A stretch of DNA of 64,000 nt from Glaciozyma antarctica PI12 (taxonomy: Eukaryota; Basidiomycota; Microbotryomycetes; Kriegeriales; Camptobasidiaceae). The first letter of the stretch is position 1, and every line of letters starts with the position of its first letter. Both the position numbers and the translations under genes were made by a program. Under the pieces are notes generated by a model that saw only the letters and a program-made list of their open reading frames with translations, ran no database searches and had not been told where the DNA came from. Location of the stretch: contig KZ627151.1 of assembly GCA_002917775.1 (NCBI GenBank), positions 61,409-125,408 of the forward strand. The letters run 5' to 3'. Below, one piece after another: positions 46,560-57,393 of the stretch.

Positions 46560-48057
46560 TCAATCCCTCCACACCTCCTGCAAGCCCTTCAGCGCCCTCG
46601 TACTCTCTAGCAGCTCCTTCGCACCCTCCAGATCCTCCATCTCCCTCAATGCCGCCGACCTCCCTAGGCCAAAGTTGAGCACCTCGTCGATCGACCCGCA
46701 GATGTCGTCCGTCCCGACCTTGCGCGCGTCCTCGATTTCTTCGTAGTCGTGATCGAGGACATGGGCCGAGTACGAGCTGAGGGAGGAGAACTCGATGTGG
46801 TGGGAGTGACAGAATCGACGGAGACTCGCATCGAGCGTGGGGTCGAAAGCAGCTCTTCTGGAGAGGCTGCAGCTGAGGAGTCGAAGGTTCGGTGTGTGCG
46901 CCCCGAGAGCGGCAAAAAAAGCCGATCGCGGCTCGAGAGCGGCCTCGTCGATGTTGCGAACGACTAGCCTGATGTCGCGGAGAGGAAAGGGGGACAGGAG
47001 GGAGAGGAGGTGAGTCGAATCGGCGGCGTCGGCGCGAAGTCGGAGAGCGTTGAGGCGTGGAAAGGTGGTAGAGAGGAATGGGAGGTCGGTGGTGCCTTCG
47101 AGGTTTCCAAGGCTCAAGAAATCGAGATCGAGATGCTTGAGGCTCCCAGCGAAGCGCTCGACAAAGCTCCATTCATCGCTCGTGAGGCTGTTTAAAGAAA
47201 GCCTGAGCGATTGCAGCTTTCCAATCGACAACCAGTCGTCCGTGATCCATCGAGGATCTATCCCAGGCATCTGCTCCGCATCCGCCCATGCCAGGTGAAC
47301 GTCTAGCGAGGATAGCTCGCATCGAGCGAGCGCGTCCGCGAGGCCCAGATCGTTGGTTGCGCATGTCAAGCTCTGCGGGAAGCGGAGCGACTGCACCGCA
47401 GGGAAGTGGCTGAGCATCGTTGCCGCGAGCGAAGGGGGGAAGTCGACCAGCGAGAGGGATTTGATGCGACCGGCGAGGGTACGGAAGCACGCGACGGCGT
47501 TGACTGCCTCCTCGGTCGAGCTGGAAAGGTCTTTAGAACGGAGTGTGGGGCCAAGCAATTTGCGGGCAGTGTTGAGCCCGATGGAGAGTCGAGAGACGTT
47601 TGGGGCGGAGTTTGGCGAGAGGTAGGAGAGGGTGCAGAGGATGGCTTCGGTGGGGACGATGCCTGCGAATTTGACCTCTCGAAAGTGATGCGAATGGGAG
47701 GAGTGGACGAAGAACTTGAAGGTCGGCTTGGTGCACTTGCTCGCGCTAATGACCTGCGGCATGCGGAGGAGTCAGCAGTCGCCTACCCAGCTCGCGCGAG
47801 AGAATCCCCACCTCGAACAGATGCGCCGCCGCCAATCCGCTCAGCTCCTTATTCGTCATGAAAAGCGCGTTCACACTCCTTCCCATCCAGGGAGACTTCA
47901 CAAGCTCAGCGATCGCCTTGGCCTTCGGCAGTGCCTGCTTGACCCGCTCCGCGTAGGCGAGATCCTGCCAGTGCGCGAGCTTAACGATATGCGCCTTGAT
48001 TTCGGTCGGGAGTCCAAGGAGAGAAGCGCGAGGAGGTGGAGTGGCGGGAGTGGCCAT
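46560..48057 (-). CDS. F-box-like/leucine-rich family protein, intact
   Basis: Two exons (48057-47812 and 47753-46560) join to 479 residues with no break, the best-preserved family member here. The N-terminus carries the degenerate F-box (ASLLGLPTEIKAHIVKLAH) and NALFMTNKELSGLAAAHLFE, immediately followed by the conserved phase-0 intron. Irregular Leu-rich repeats follow (SLSLVDFPPSLAATML, GIDPRWITDDWLSIGKL, DEWSFVERFAGSLKHLDL). The C-terminus has DDICGSIDEVLNFGLGR and ends LKGLQEVWRD. F-box proteins bind Skp1 through the F-box and substrates through the repeats; that function is inferred because the F-box is weak. The 5' flank is duplicated upstream of the broken copy at 25 kb. A recent common origin with that copy is likely. 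Confidence 0.8.
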
Positions 48058-48550
48058 GCAGAACGGCGGGAGGGAGCGGTTCGAGTGGAAGGATCCGGAG
48101 AGGTGCTGGCGGCGGGAGAGGAGCAGAGTCTGTAGGAGAGGAGAGTCAGCTTCTGTAGCAGTGGCAGCTCTTGCGCTGTTCTCTGCACCGCACGCAAGCT
48201 GAGCCTTGAGGTCCTGTCCCCTCCTCCTCAGCGCGACGTGGCTCCCCCTCTACGGCACCGCTCCTTCCCTTCCGCCCCTCTCCACCTAGGCCCAGCCATA
48301 GCAGCGCACACATTTATGTCTCAGCACCGCCTCGCTCCTCTCCGCTGCCGCCTTCCTTCCCTGCGCTCCGGTTCGACTTGGCCAGCGCCCCGCTGACTTC
48401 GCCTCCCATCCCCTCCCACCGCTGCCGCCCGACCACGCTCAGCTCACACGACTTACAGACTTGGGGAGAGAAGTGCTCAAGAGTTCCAGAGACTCACGAG
48501 CGTTGAGGGGAGGAGGAGAGGGCGAAACCGCTTGGCTCTTCTCCAAGTCC
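48058..48550 (-). repeat. duplicated 5' flank, copy B
   Basis: This is the counterpart of 25360-25830, in the same orientation relative to the downstream F-box-like gene. It includes the dispersed repeat near 48190-48250. Confidence 0.75.
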
Positions 48551-48729
48551 CCCCTCCCTCGCCCGGTCCGCTCTGGTTCGCCCTCTGGTTTCGTTCTTCG
48601 TGTTTCGAGATTCGCTGCAGAAAGGCCCGAGGGAGGAGGTGGAGAGCTCAAACTGAGTTGCGAGAGGTTCGAAGAATCAAGTCTGGACGAGAGAAGAGCT
48701 CGGCGAGCGAGTTTGCGAAGGCGAGCTAC

Positions 48730-48953
48730 GGTCCTTCGCAGGGATGCAACGACGACAACGGATTGATTCCAGCTGAACTGCGGAGAGTGTGTACACGAAA
48801 CGAGGCAAGGTGCTGAGCGCTCCCCAGAAAGCGACTCCAGAGACATCGCCCTCTGCCACGAAGCGAATCAGCGCTCGCTCTCGCTCAACCGCACCCGACG
48901 TACCCCAGTGCCTATGCGCCGCACAAGCCTCGACGAAGGCGTATTCAAACGAA
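48730..48953 (-). pseudogene. duplicated catalase 3' fragment
   Basis: Read on the minus strand this is the last two exons of the catalase at 29.2-32.5 kb with their intron ([11 protein letters not shown], then GDVSGVAF). About 95 bases past the stop position are included. The catalase stop TGA is TGG here. No other part of catalase is near, so this is a dead fragment moved by segmental duplication. Confidence 0.82.
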
Positions 48954-49466
48954 TCAGCTCCGGGCTCCGGGTTCCTCCCTCCGTCCTTCCCTGCGCTCCC
49001 GTTCGACCTCTCTAGCTCCTCGCCGCCCTCCGTCCCGCCGCGCCAGCCTCTCCCACCCCATCGCGCCGCACGAGACTCACCGTATCAGCAAGCCCAGTAC
49101 TTCAGAGCTCCAGCTTTCGACGTTCGAGCGAAGTCGGGTGGGAGAGAGAAGCGAAAGCCGCCGACGACGACCAAGTCCTCTCGCACGGGTTCCTTTCAAC
49201 CTTCGCAGCCTCTGCACCGTGTTCCTGGGAGCAGATCTCGACGTAGCTACGGCACTGTCTGACTCCGTTCAGCCCGCGAAAAAAATCTCCTCCCTGCTCT
49301 CGACGACGAAGCAGCGCACGCAGAACCAAGCAGCGAACGCGAAGCAGCGTCTCCCAGCCCTTCAGAATCGGTACGTGAAGTCGAGCACAGTTGCATGCCC
49401 GCTCCCTCTCTCTCCCCTCGTTCCGCCTCTCCACCCCGTTCCCTCCCCACCTCAACGACGACCGAC

Positions 49467-50977
49467 CTAGTTCGAAGCACGAACAAGGCTGTCGATAAAG
49501 TGCTCTCGCTTTCCGAGCTCTCCGCCCTCGATGAAAGTGCGGAACTTGCGCGTCCGGGAACCGCCGAGAGGGTTGGAGAGCTTGAAAGGCCAGAGGAAGC
49601 TGCGTTCCTCATGTCAGCTTGCGCTCTGCACGAAACGAGGGGGAGAGAACGCACTTGGAGACCTGCTTGAAGTGAGGTCCAGCGGTGGAGATCTCGTGAA
49701 CGATATCCTCGATCGAGATGATTCCGTACTGTCCGAGAGCGCCCTCGATGACGGCGTTGGAGGACAGGGGGATGCGCTGCTTGTTGATCTTGCCGTATCC
49801 GCGCTTGTAGATGAGCTCGCGGACGGTCTTAAGGTTGGGCTCTCTGCGGGGCGTACGTTAGTCGAGCGCTCGAGGAGGATGAAGGAAGGACGCACCCGTA
49901 GGTGATGTAGGGCTCGACCATGAGGAGCATCTGGGAGGTAGCCTTGGAGACCTTGATAAAGACACCGTTGTTGATCTGGAGGAGACGGAGGAGTTGAAGG
50001 ATCTTGCGGGGCTTGGGGGCAATGTTGTTGATACTGTTCGCGTTCGTTCGTCAGCTCCCGTCCCTCCCTCCCCAACACGACTCGGAACGCACCCCTTGAT
50101 ACGCATGACAAAGTAGACCTTGGGCTGGGCAGGGACGTAGAAGTCACCCTGAGCCTTCGCGACACGCTTGAGGCGGATCTCCTCGCGCTCCTGCTTCTTG
50201 TACTCGTTGACGTACTGCTCGGCGCGCTTGAAGATGACCTGACGCTTGGCCTTGCGGACCTGGGTTCACCGACGGGGAGTCAGCTTGTGTTTCCTTGTCG
50301 AGGCGGTGGAGAGGTTGTGTCGTGTCGAAGGAAGGGGAAGGGGGAGCGTTGCTCAGATCCGAAAGATGGTTAATGTGTCATTGGATGACAGCATCGGACC
50401 CGCCGACTAAAGCAGAGTCCTCAGCAATTTGGGTATAAGATGTGTTCATCACCACAAGCGCTCCCCGTTGGTCGTCCCGTTGTCGTCGTCCAAGTAGCCG
50501 CACCACGTCGTCCCAGCACTTGGAGAAAGAGCTCACCTTGCGGGCCTCAAGAGCGGCGGTCTTCTTGACCTCACGAGTCTGCTCAGTCGACTTGCGCTTC
50601 TGCAAACGCGAACAAAGGACCCCATCAGCGCCTAGTCTCGCCCTGCAACTCGTCGAGAAAAACGGACCTTGAGGAGGGTCTCGGGGACGAGGATGTCCTG
50701 TAGGGAGGGGACGGTGGTGCTGAAGAAAAAGCAAAAGGTCAGTACCCTGTTCCCCTGCGCGCACGATGCTGTCCTCCTCCTCCAGTCCCTCCAGCCCTCC
50801 ACCCGCCCCCCCCCCCCCCCCCCCCCCCCCCAACCGCAGAACAATCCTTCATCACAATCCTTCATCCTCCCCTCTTCCACTCGTCGTCCTGCCGCCGTTC
50901 GAGTTGTCCCCGTGGTCGTCCCGTCATGGAGAGTCGTGTAGTCGTGTGGAGCAGGGGGGAGGGCCTTACGCAGACAT
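49467..50977 (-). CDS. RPL7: 60S ribosomal protein uL30 (L7)
   Basis: Seven exons (50977-50970, 50719-50668, 50599-50537, 50259-50093, 50033-49896, 49843-49655, 49599-49467) join to exactly 250 codons, so 249 residues, the normal length. Sequence blocks are [89 protein letters not shown]-type text around [33 protein letters not shown] and a tail [11 protein letters not shown]. It is a structural protein of the large subunit. The first exon is only 8 coding bases, and the first intron (250 bases) holds a run of 26 C. The fourth exon is preceded by another long intron of 277 bases. Long early introns are common in fungal ribosomal protein genes and often affect expression. Confidence 0.95.
50806..50831. 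repeat. run of 26 C in the first RPL7 intron
   Basis: This is a pure homopolymer in an intron. True length is doubtful in draft sequence. Confidence 0.8.
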
Positions 50978-52143
50978 CTTGAGGTAGGTGGGAACGACGA
51001 AGGGAAGAACTTCGGTTGACTTATTCCATATGGGGGACGCAAAAAAATCTAGTCCGAATTTTCCGGTATGGGGACTTGTCCCAATATATTATTCCCCGTC
51101 TCGTTCCTCTCCTGCGAGCTTTCAAAGTTGCGGAACGACCTATGGACGCCACTCGACTGGAGAACCCCCGCCAGAACCAGCGGAAGGAAGCTCTGCGTCT
51201 GCCTGCAAGGCCTGCTTTCGCGCCTGTCTTCGCGAACTCCTGCTCCAGCTCGCCGTTCCCCCCCTTCACTAGCTTCACTGCTCGTGAATGGAGAGGAGAA
51301 AGACAAACCATCTGCACCCTTCGAGCGGGACGACTGCTTCGGCGACGCCCAAGATCTGCTCCAAATTATCCAACGCACCTTCTGCTCGTGAGCTCAGCGC
51401 ACCCTCGGCCTACCTGGCGAGACGATGCTGCTCGGTCTCGTAAGATGACACTCTTGCTTTGGTGGGATACGTCCCGAGTGGACACACGGAAACGGTTCCT
51501 GCTCGTTGCGCTCACCCTGCTCTCCATCGGCTCCAGAAGGACGGCTACCCCTCCGCTGACGATGCCGTCAATCGAGGAAGCTAAAGCAAGAGCGGACTAA
51601 GAGATGTAGTTTGTCTCTCCTTAAGCTCTTGAGTCGGGCTCAGCAATCCGCACCCGCCGCTGAGCGCCGAGCTTCACACCTGCGCCTTCTTTCCCGCTCT
51701 CGCGCCGTCGCTGAGTTTTCGAACGAGTCCTCAAGTCCTTTTGCGCGTGTGGGTAAAGCATGTTTGAATTTACTGAAAGAGCTGTCGACAAGTGTGGGAA
51801 GGATCTACGGCTGAGAGGGGTGAGAAGCCTTCTTATCATACGGCAGTACCGTCGCACAGGCACAGCCTTCAATCCCGCGACAGCTGCTGAAGAGAAAGAA
51901 TTGGGATGATCCACAACTCGCTCTTGTGGAGCGCAAAATCTCGCAGGCGAGGACCGATCAAGGCCAGGTCGAGCTCCGTTCCAATCTCGCTCTCGCGCTC
52001 CCTCGCTTCCTCCTCTCCCCGCTCTCAGCCTGAGCTACCACACAAACCGCGTGCGTACAAGAACAGCTGGATTTCGGCTGATACGCAAGCCACGACCCGC
52101 ATCAAGACCCCCTCGCCTCGCCTCCCTCGCTCGCTCGACCCAC
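50978..52143. promoter_or_regulatory. RPL7 promoter and intergenic stretch
   Basis: About 1.17 kb. The first 90 bases upstream of RPL7 are unusually AT-rich for this window (aaaaaaatct, ccaatatattattcc near 51040-51095) and could be the core promoter or a nucleosome-free region. Beyond that no gene was recognised. Confidence 0.45.
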
Positions 52144-53640
52144 TCAGTCCCTCCAAACCTCCTCTAGCGCCGCAAGTCCCTTCGTCCGCTCCAACAACAT
52201 CCTAATCCCCTCCACATCATCAAACCTCGCGCACCCCGCCACCTGCACTCGTCTAAACTCCATCAAGCGCCCAAATGACGCTCGCAGGGTCCTCCGTCTC
52301 CTCCTCTCCTCCGCACGCCGCGTAAGGTCCCCGAATCACGAGTCGAATCGACGTCGATTCGCACAATTCGACGAGCGGCGTCGTAGAGCTGAAATGCAGG
52401 TTCGGCGAATGGAGCTGCCGCCAGGCGAGGTGACGAAGGGTCGGAACGAGGGGTTTGACAGCGGTGAGGAGGGATCCTGCTTCTTCGGTGTGGGATTCGG
52501 GTCCTTTGGCGAAAGTGGTGGGTGGGGCGTCCAAGACCTCGAGGTGGACGTGTGTGAGCGGTGATGAGGAGAGGGAGGAGAGGATGGAGGTCGCGTAGGT
52601 CGCTGTGCCGCGGAGGAGGAGAGACGTGAGTCGAGGGAGAGGTTTAGTGGGAAGAGGATGCGCCTCAGTCTCGGAACTGGACGTGTAAAAATACAGCTCC
52701 AGGCACTTGAGCGTCCCGGCGAACTGTTCGATGAAGGCCCACTCGGTGGCGTCGAGGTAGATCGTGTTCAGCCGGAGAGTTCGAAGCGTTCCGACAGATC
52801 GACGAGTATCTGCGAGCCACGCCTTGTCCATATCCATAACGACCGTTTCTCCGTCCGATGTCATCGTCTTGAGCTCGAGTGTATCGAGGGCGAGGGCTCG
52901 CAGACCGGCAAGGAGGCCAGACTCGTTTTCAAAGAGCGTGTCGCAGTCCACAATCCGCAACGTCTTGAGGTTGGGAAATTGCGACATCAATGCTGCCCCC
53001 ATGTCCCAAGCCTCAACGGAGTCGCGCAGGGTGAGGGCCGTTATGCGCTTTGCGAGAGCGCGAAAGCTCGCCTCGACGTGGGGCGTCGCATCCGTACGAG
53101 GTTCCAGCGTGCCCGGATAGTCGAGTGCGTCGGAGATCAGGCGCTGAATAGCGAGGAGGGAGATGGTGAGGCGGTTGAGGTGGGGAGTGCTGATCGGTAA
53201 GAGGCGGGAGAGAGTGTCAACGAGTTCGGCTTCCGTTGCGGTGCTGTCGAATTCGACCTCGCGAATGAGGTTTGAGTGGGAGGGGAAGATGGAGAGCTTG
53301 AGAGCTTGAACATGGGCTTGACGCAGCTGCTCGCCCGCACGACCTGGTGAGTACCGAATGAGCAGACTGCCCTTGAGCAATAGCACAACAAGCTCACCTC
53401 GAACAGATGGACAGCCGCAAGCCCACTGAACTCTTTGTTGACAAGAAAGAGCGCATTCATACTCCGTCCGCTCCAGCCCCTCCTGACCAGCTCCGCGAGC
53501 TCCTTTTCCACGCGTCGAGCCATAGTGATGCGCTCCGAGTAGGCGACGTCCTGCCAGCGAGCAAGTTTGACGATGTACGCCTTGAGTTCGGTCGGTAGTC
53601 CTAGTAGTGAAGCTCGAGGAGGCGAGGAGGGAGAGACCAT
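52144..53640 (-). pseudogene. F-box-like/leucine-rich family copy with two frameshifts
   Basis: The ATG is at 53640 and exon 1 ends at 53398 after ALFLVNKEFSGLAAVHLFE. The conserved intron is 53397-53344 and exon 2 begins at 53343. Within exon 2 an 8-base unit (gagagctt on the plus strand, 53292-53299 and 53300-53307) is tandemly duplicated and shifts the frame. Family sequence then continues: LIREVEFDSTATEAELVDTL, then Leu-rich repeats and EWAFIEQFAGTLKCLEL. A second shift near 52270 puts the family C-terminus (ERTKGLAALEEVWRD) in another frame, ending at TGA 52146-52144; the shifted frame stops at 52253. With both shifts it cannot make the full protein. Expression of a shorter product is possible but unsupported. 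Confidence 0.75.
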
Positions 53641-54095
53641 GTCGAGTTGGAGCGGGGAGCTTCGAAGGGGTGCCTGCGTCGCGGGGGTGGTCAGCCTCCA
53701 CTCGTTCATACTGGTACTTGGTAACCTCTTCAAGACTTCCCACGTCCAGCCGTCCCCGCTGTTGAGCTGCTCCCCGCACCGGCGCACCAGCACCAGCACC
53801 TGCGTTCGCCGCCCCCGGCTCTCCGACGGCCTCACCGAACACGACGCCTCACCTCTCCAGCGCAGTTGACTTAGGTATCGTCCGAGCAGGTACTCTGGAT
53901 CCGCGATAGAGCTTTCGAAAGCGGAAGACGAAGCAAACGAACGCGCGCTCCCCTAAAGTGGATTGAATCGAGGTCCGAGCTCAACTTGGAGGGACGCAAC
54001 TTGGCGAAAATCGAACTTGGCCTTCTCTCTTTCTTCTTCATCTCGTCCTCTCCCCCTTCAAGATCATCTAACAGTGAGTCAAGCAGCAGCACAGT
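53641..54095. promoter_or_regulatory. divergent region before RPL8
   Basis: About 455 bases between the ATG of a decayed F-box-like gene and the proposed RPL8 start. No other gene was seen. Confidence 0.4.
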
Positions 54096-55773
54096 ATGGC
54101 AGTGAGAGCACAGCTGACCCTTCGTGACTCTGCAGTGGTTAGTACCGTTCCTGCTTCTCCTCTGCTTCCCTCCGACCCCCCATCGACCCAACTACGACCA
54201 CCTCTCCTCGACGACTTCCTCTCACCAACCGACACCACACCGCCCTCTCCCTCACGATAAACCCCTCAAAACCAACCCATTAGGCAACAACCGAGCACTG
54301 ATCCCTCGAGCATTACCGTGCGCGGGCTAGAGCGGAAAGGACGTGTTCAACTAGAGCTTTCCTGGTCGTTGATTGCGCGGGGTGTGGGGAGCAGGCGGTG
54401 GTGTGGTGTCTGTCCGAGTTGGGACGAGTCGGGAGGGGCGGGCGCAGTGGGAACGATTGGGGGCTGGTGGAGCAGAGGATGAATAGGCCGTTGAGCGAGA
54501 GCTGACGTTCCCTTTCTTCCTTTTCTCTTCCTTCCTTCCTCGCTGTACCACTACCCTCCCTACTCTCACTCCTACTCGACTGCACTACTCTCACTCCTAC
54601 CCCATCCTTGATCTTCGCCGGAACTCGATGACCCGCCCTCGACTCGACTTCTCTTTCTCCTCGACTCGACTTTCGACCCCGCTCTCAGCCCAAGGCCACC
54701 AAGTCCGGAAAGAAGGTCGCGCCCGCTCCCTACCCCGGAGCGAAGCCCACTACCTCGGCCAAGAAGAACCCTCTCTTCGAGAAGAAGCCCAAGAACTTCG
54801 GTATCGGTGCGTTCCCTCCCTCCCTCCTCCACTCCCCAGCTCACCCGTCCTCCCAAAACGCAGGCCAGGCTATCCAGCCTACCACCGACCTCACCCGCTT
54901 CGTCAAGTGGCCCGAGTACGTTCGCCTCCAGCGCCAAAAGGTCATCCTCAACCAGCGCCTCAAGGTTCCTCCCGCCATCGCTCAGTTCTCCCAAGTCCTC
55001 GACAAGAACACCGCCGTCCAACTCTTCCGCCTCCTTAACAAGTACAAGGGAGAGACCAAGAGCGAGAAGAAGGTTCGCCTCGAGGAGCGCGCCAAGGAGG
55101 TCGCTGAGGGCAAGAAAGCCGATGAGGGAAAGAAGCCCTTCTTCGTCAAGTCGGGACTCAACGTTCGTCCCTCTCCCATCCTCCCTCCCTCCTCGTACTA
55201 ACTATGCGCGCAGCACGTCATCGCCCTCGTCGAGGCCAAGAAGGCTTCCCTCGTCGTCATCGCCGACGATGTTGACCCTATTGAGCTCGTCGTCTTCCTC
55301 CCCGCTCTCTGCCGCAAGATGGGTATCTCTTACGTTATCGTCAAGGGCAAGGCTCGTCTCGGCACCGTCGTCGGTCGCAAGACTTCTTCCGTCGTGCGTC
55401 CCTTCTCCCTTCGTTCCTCCCCTTCTTCGAGCGAGCCTGACCTATTTGCGCGCAGCTCGCGTTCGGAGATGTCAAGGCTGAGGACAAGGCTGAGCTCGCC
55501 AAGCTCATCTCGGCCGTCAAGGCCAACTACACCGACAAGAACGATGAGTCGCGCAAGCAGTGGGGTGGAGGAATCCGTGGTCACAAGAGTGCGTTCTTCC
55601 TTCCTTCCTTCCTTCTTTCCTTCCTTCCTTCCTTCCTTCCTTCCTTCCTTCCTCCCCTTCTCCTCTCCCCCTTCGCCGGATTAAGCTGACGAGTGATTGT
55701 AGGCATCGCCAAGCTCGAGGGACGCGCGCGTGCGGCTGGGTTGGACCCCAACCTCGTTTCCCACACCGTGTAA
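54096..55773 (+). CDS. RPL8: 60S ribosomal protein eL8 (L8; human L7a)
   Basis: Exons 54689-54806, 54864-55162, 55214-55393, 55456-55588 and 55703-55773 are firm: [109 protein letters not shown] and the end NLVSHTV. With a 6-base first exon ATG GCA at 54096-54101, followed by a gtgaga donor, the total is exactly 269 codons and the N-terminus reads [11 protein letters not shown]. The first intron is then 587 bases. That first exon is the uncertain part: another short exon between 54060 and 54140 could provide the start. It is a structural protein of the large ribosomal subunit. The fifth intron carries a TTCC microsatellite. Confidence 0.92.
55597..55653. repeat. TTCC microsatellite in an RPL8 intron
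   Basis: About 14 units of a TTCC tetranucleotide with one interruption, inside intron 55589-55702. Confidence 0.85.
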
Positions 55774-56256
55774 ACGGGCTTTTGCGGGAGGAGGTGGTGA
55801 TGGGTGGGGGGATTGTAGGACTGAGATGGTTTTGCAAGACTTCTATGCTAGATTCGTTGAGAGTGGCTTGAGAGGTTGTTAGAGGGGAGGTTGGATGGAG
55901 GCTCTTCCCCCTACCTCTCGCTCGAACGCCGACTTTCCGTACCATACCGTGAGTACCTCCACGCCGCTAGCTTCGAGAGAGTCGCAGCTCGAGACGCGCA
56001 GACCTGGCCTCCAGCCCGCTTGGTTCCTAGGCGTCTGGTGAGCTTCGTTACGGAGGGACGGCTTCGGGGTGAGCCGAGGTACGGAGGGACTGCTCAGAGG
56101 GATATCTCGCGGCGGGCTTTGGTACGGAGGGGGAAAGGTGAGGAGGGAGGGAGGGAGAAAGGAGGACTGACGAGGGGGTAGCGAGCTACGCACACGGGTA
56201 GTACGAGTACTGCAGGCGCTGATACCTGACATCTCCGCAGGTACGATCAGCTCGAC
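55774..56256. other. intergenic stretch after RPL8
   Basis: About 480 bases with the RPL8 3' untranslated region and the flank of a decayed F-box-like gene. Nothing else was recognised. Confidence 0.4.
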
Positions 56257-57201
56257 TTGGCCTCCCCTCCTCGTGCTTCTATCCTCGAAGTACCGACAGA
56301 GCTCAAAGCGTACATCGTTCAGCTTGCTCGCTGGCTGGATGTCGCGTACTGGGAGCGGATCTCTGCGGCTGGAGCTGCTCGAGGAACGGAGATGGAGCTG
56401 GAAGGACTGGAGGGGACGAAGTACGAACGCTCTGTTCTTGGTCAACAAGGAGCTGAGTGCGCTCGCTGCTGCTCATTTATTCGAGGTGAAGACCATCTCT
56501 CGCGCTGGGTCAAAGGCGGTCGCTCACACCGCAGGTCGTTCGCGCCAGCAAGTGCCGTCAAGCCACCTTCAAGTTCTGCTCTTTCCGTCCCTCTCGACCC
56601 ACATCCGCGAGATCGATTTCGACGGTACCGAAACCGAAGCCGAGCTCAGCGCCACTCCGACTTGGGTCACTCACGCTTTGCGGCCGGGCAACAAACTCGC
56701 TCCTCTCCAACCTCTCACGGCCCATTTCAAGACGGACCCGAATCCCTCCTCACCACTTTCACTTCCCTCTCTCCATCTCGCCTGCAGGCCCTCCAACGCC
56801 GACCCGTTTGGCCCGACCTCAATCCCCTCAAAACTACTTCCTTGCGCCAATCCTGCGACGCCAACTCGATTCGTCTCGCCGAACGCGGTCTCTACAACGC
56901 CCATTTCACCTAAATCGACGACGGGGGGAATAGGGAGGAACGCGAGGCGGAGACGGTGGACGTTTGTTCGTCCCTCGTGCGCGTTTTGAGGTTTGGACTC
57001 GATCGCGCGGTGGCGTGTGAGAGGACGAGGGATTTGGAGGGAGCTATGGAGTTGGTGGAGCGGACGAAAGGACTGGCGGCGCTGAGGGAGGTTTGGAGGG
57101 ACCGAGGAGGGATTCGAGGACGTCGAGTGCGGAGGGCGGAGGAGGGAGGGGGAGGTCGGGGTGCAGATGGAATGAGATCCTCTACCGCTCGCGAGGCATA
57201 G
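56257..57201 (+). pseudogene. F-box-like/leucine-rich family copy, internally deleted
   Basis: The F-box region is clear (ASILEVPTELKAYIVQLAR), but the expected start codon is TTG at 56257-56259. The frame shifts before the motif NALFLVNKELSALAAAHLFE (near 56400). The whole Leu-rich middle is missing, so about 860 bases stand for the usual 1,450. The C-terminal block (LRFGLDRAVACERTRDLEG then LAALREVWRD) reads in yet another frame, and its usual stop is CGA at 57103-57105, so the frame runs on to 57199-57201. Start loss, frameshifts, a deletion and stop loss together make this a clear pseudogene. It is the most decayed copy here. Confidence 0.8.
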
Positions 57202-57393
57202 CTCTGTCTCCAGGCGTCTTCTGAGAGCTTCACGGGTAGTTCGCAGTTGTGAAGGAGCAGAAGCGGAGGTGTGGGCGAAGTGAGAGCACGAGCACCCAGG
57301 TCCACCTTGAAGTCGCAACTCGTTCCTCTCTCCCTCTCAGCAAAGATGACTGCCGAATCGAGAACAAACGAATGCACTGTACTCGACAAACTC

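Larger units (their letters stand above)
48058..49466. other. 1.4 kb intergenic stretch built from duplicated pieces
   Basis: From 48058 to about 48550 it matches the 5' flank at 25360-25830. From 48730 to 48953 it is an inverted copy of the catalase 3' end. The remaining part, to the RPL7 stop at 49467, is CT- and AG-rich with open frames I cannot support as genes. Confidence 0.55.

Noticed and set aside
48789-49262. 157-codon plus-strand open frame upstream of the RPL7 3' end
   Set aside because: Its first part is the antisense of the duplicated catalase tail, and the rest is Ser/Pro-rich with no support.
51016-51600. 194-codon open frame in the RPL7 upstream region
   Set aside because: Mixed composition, no splice pattern and no similarity; it is probably chance.
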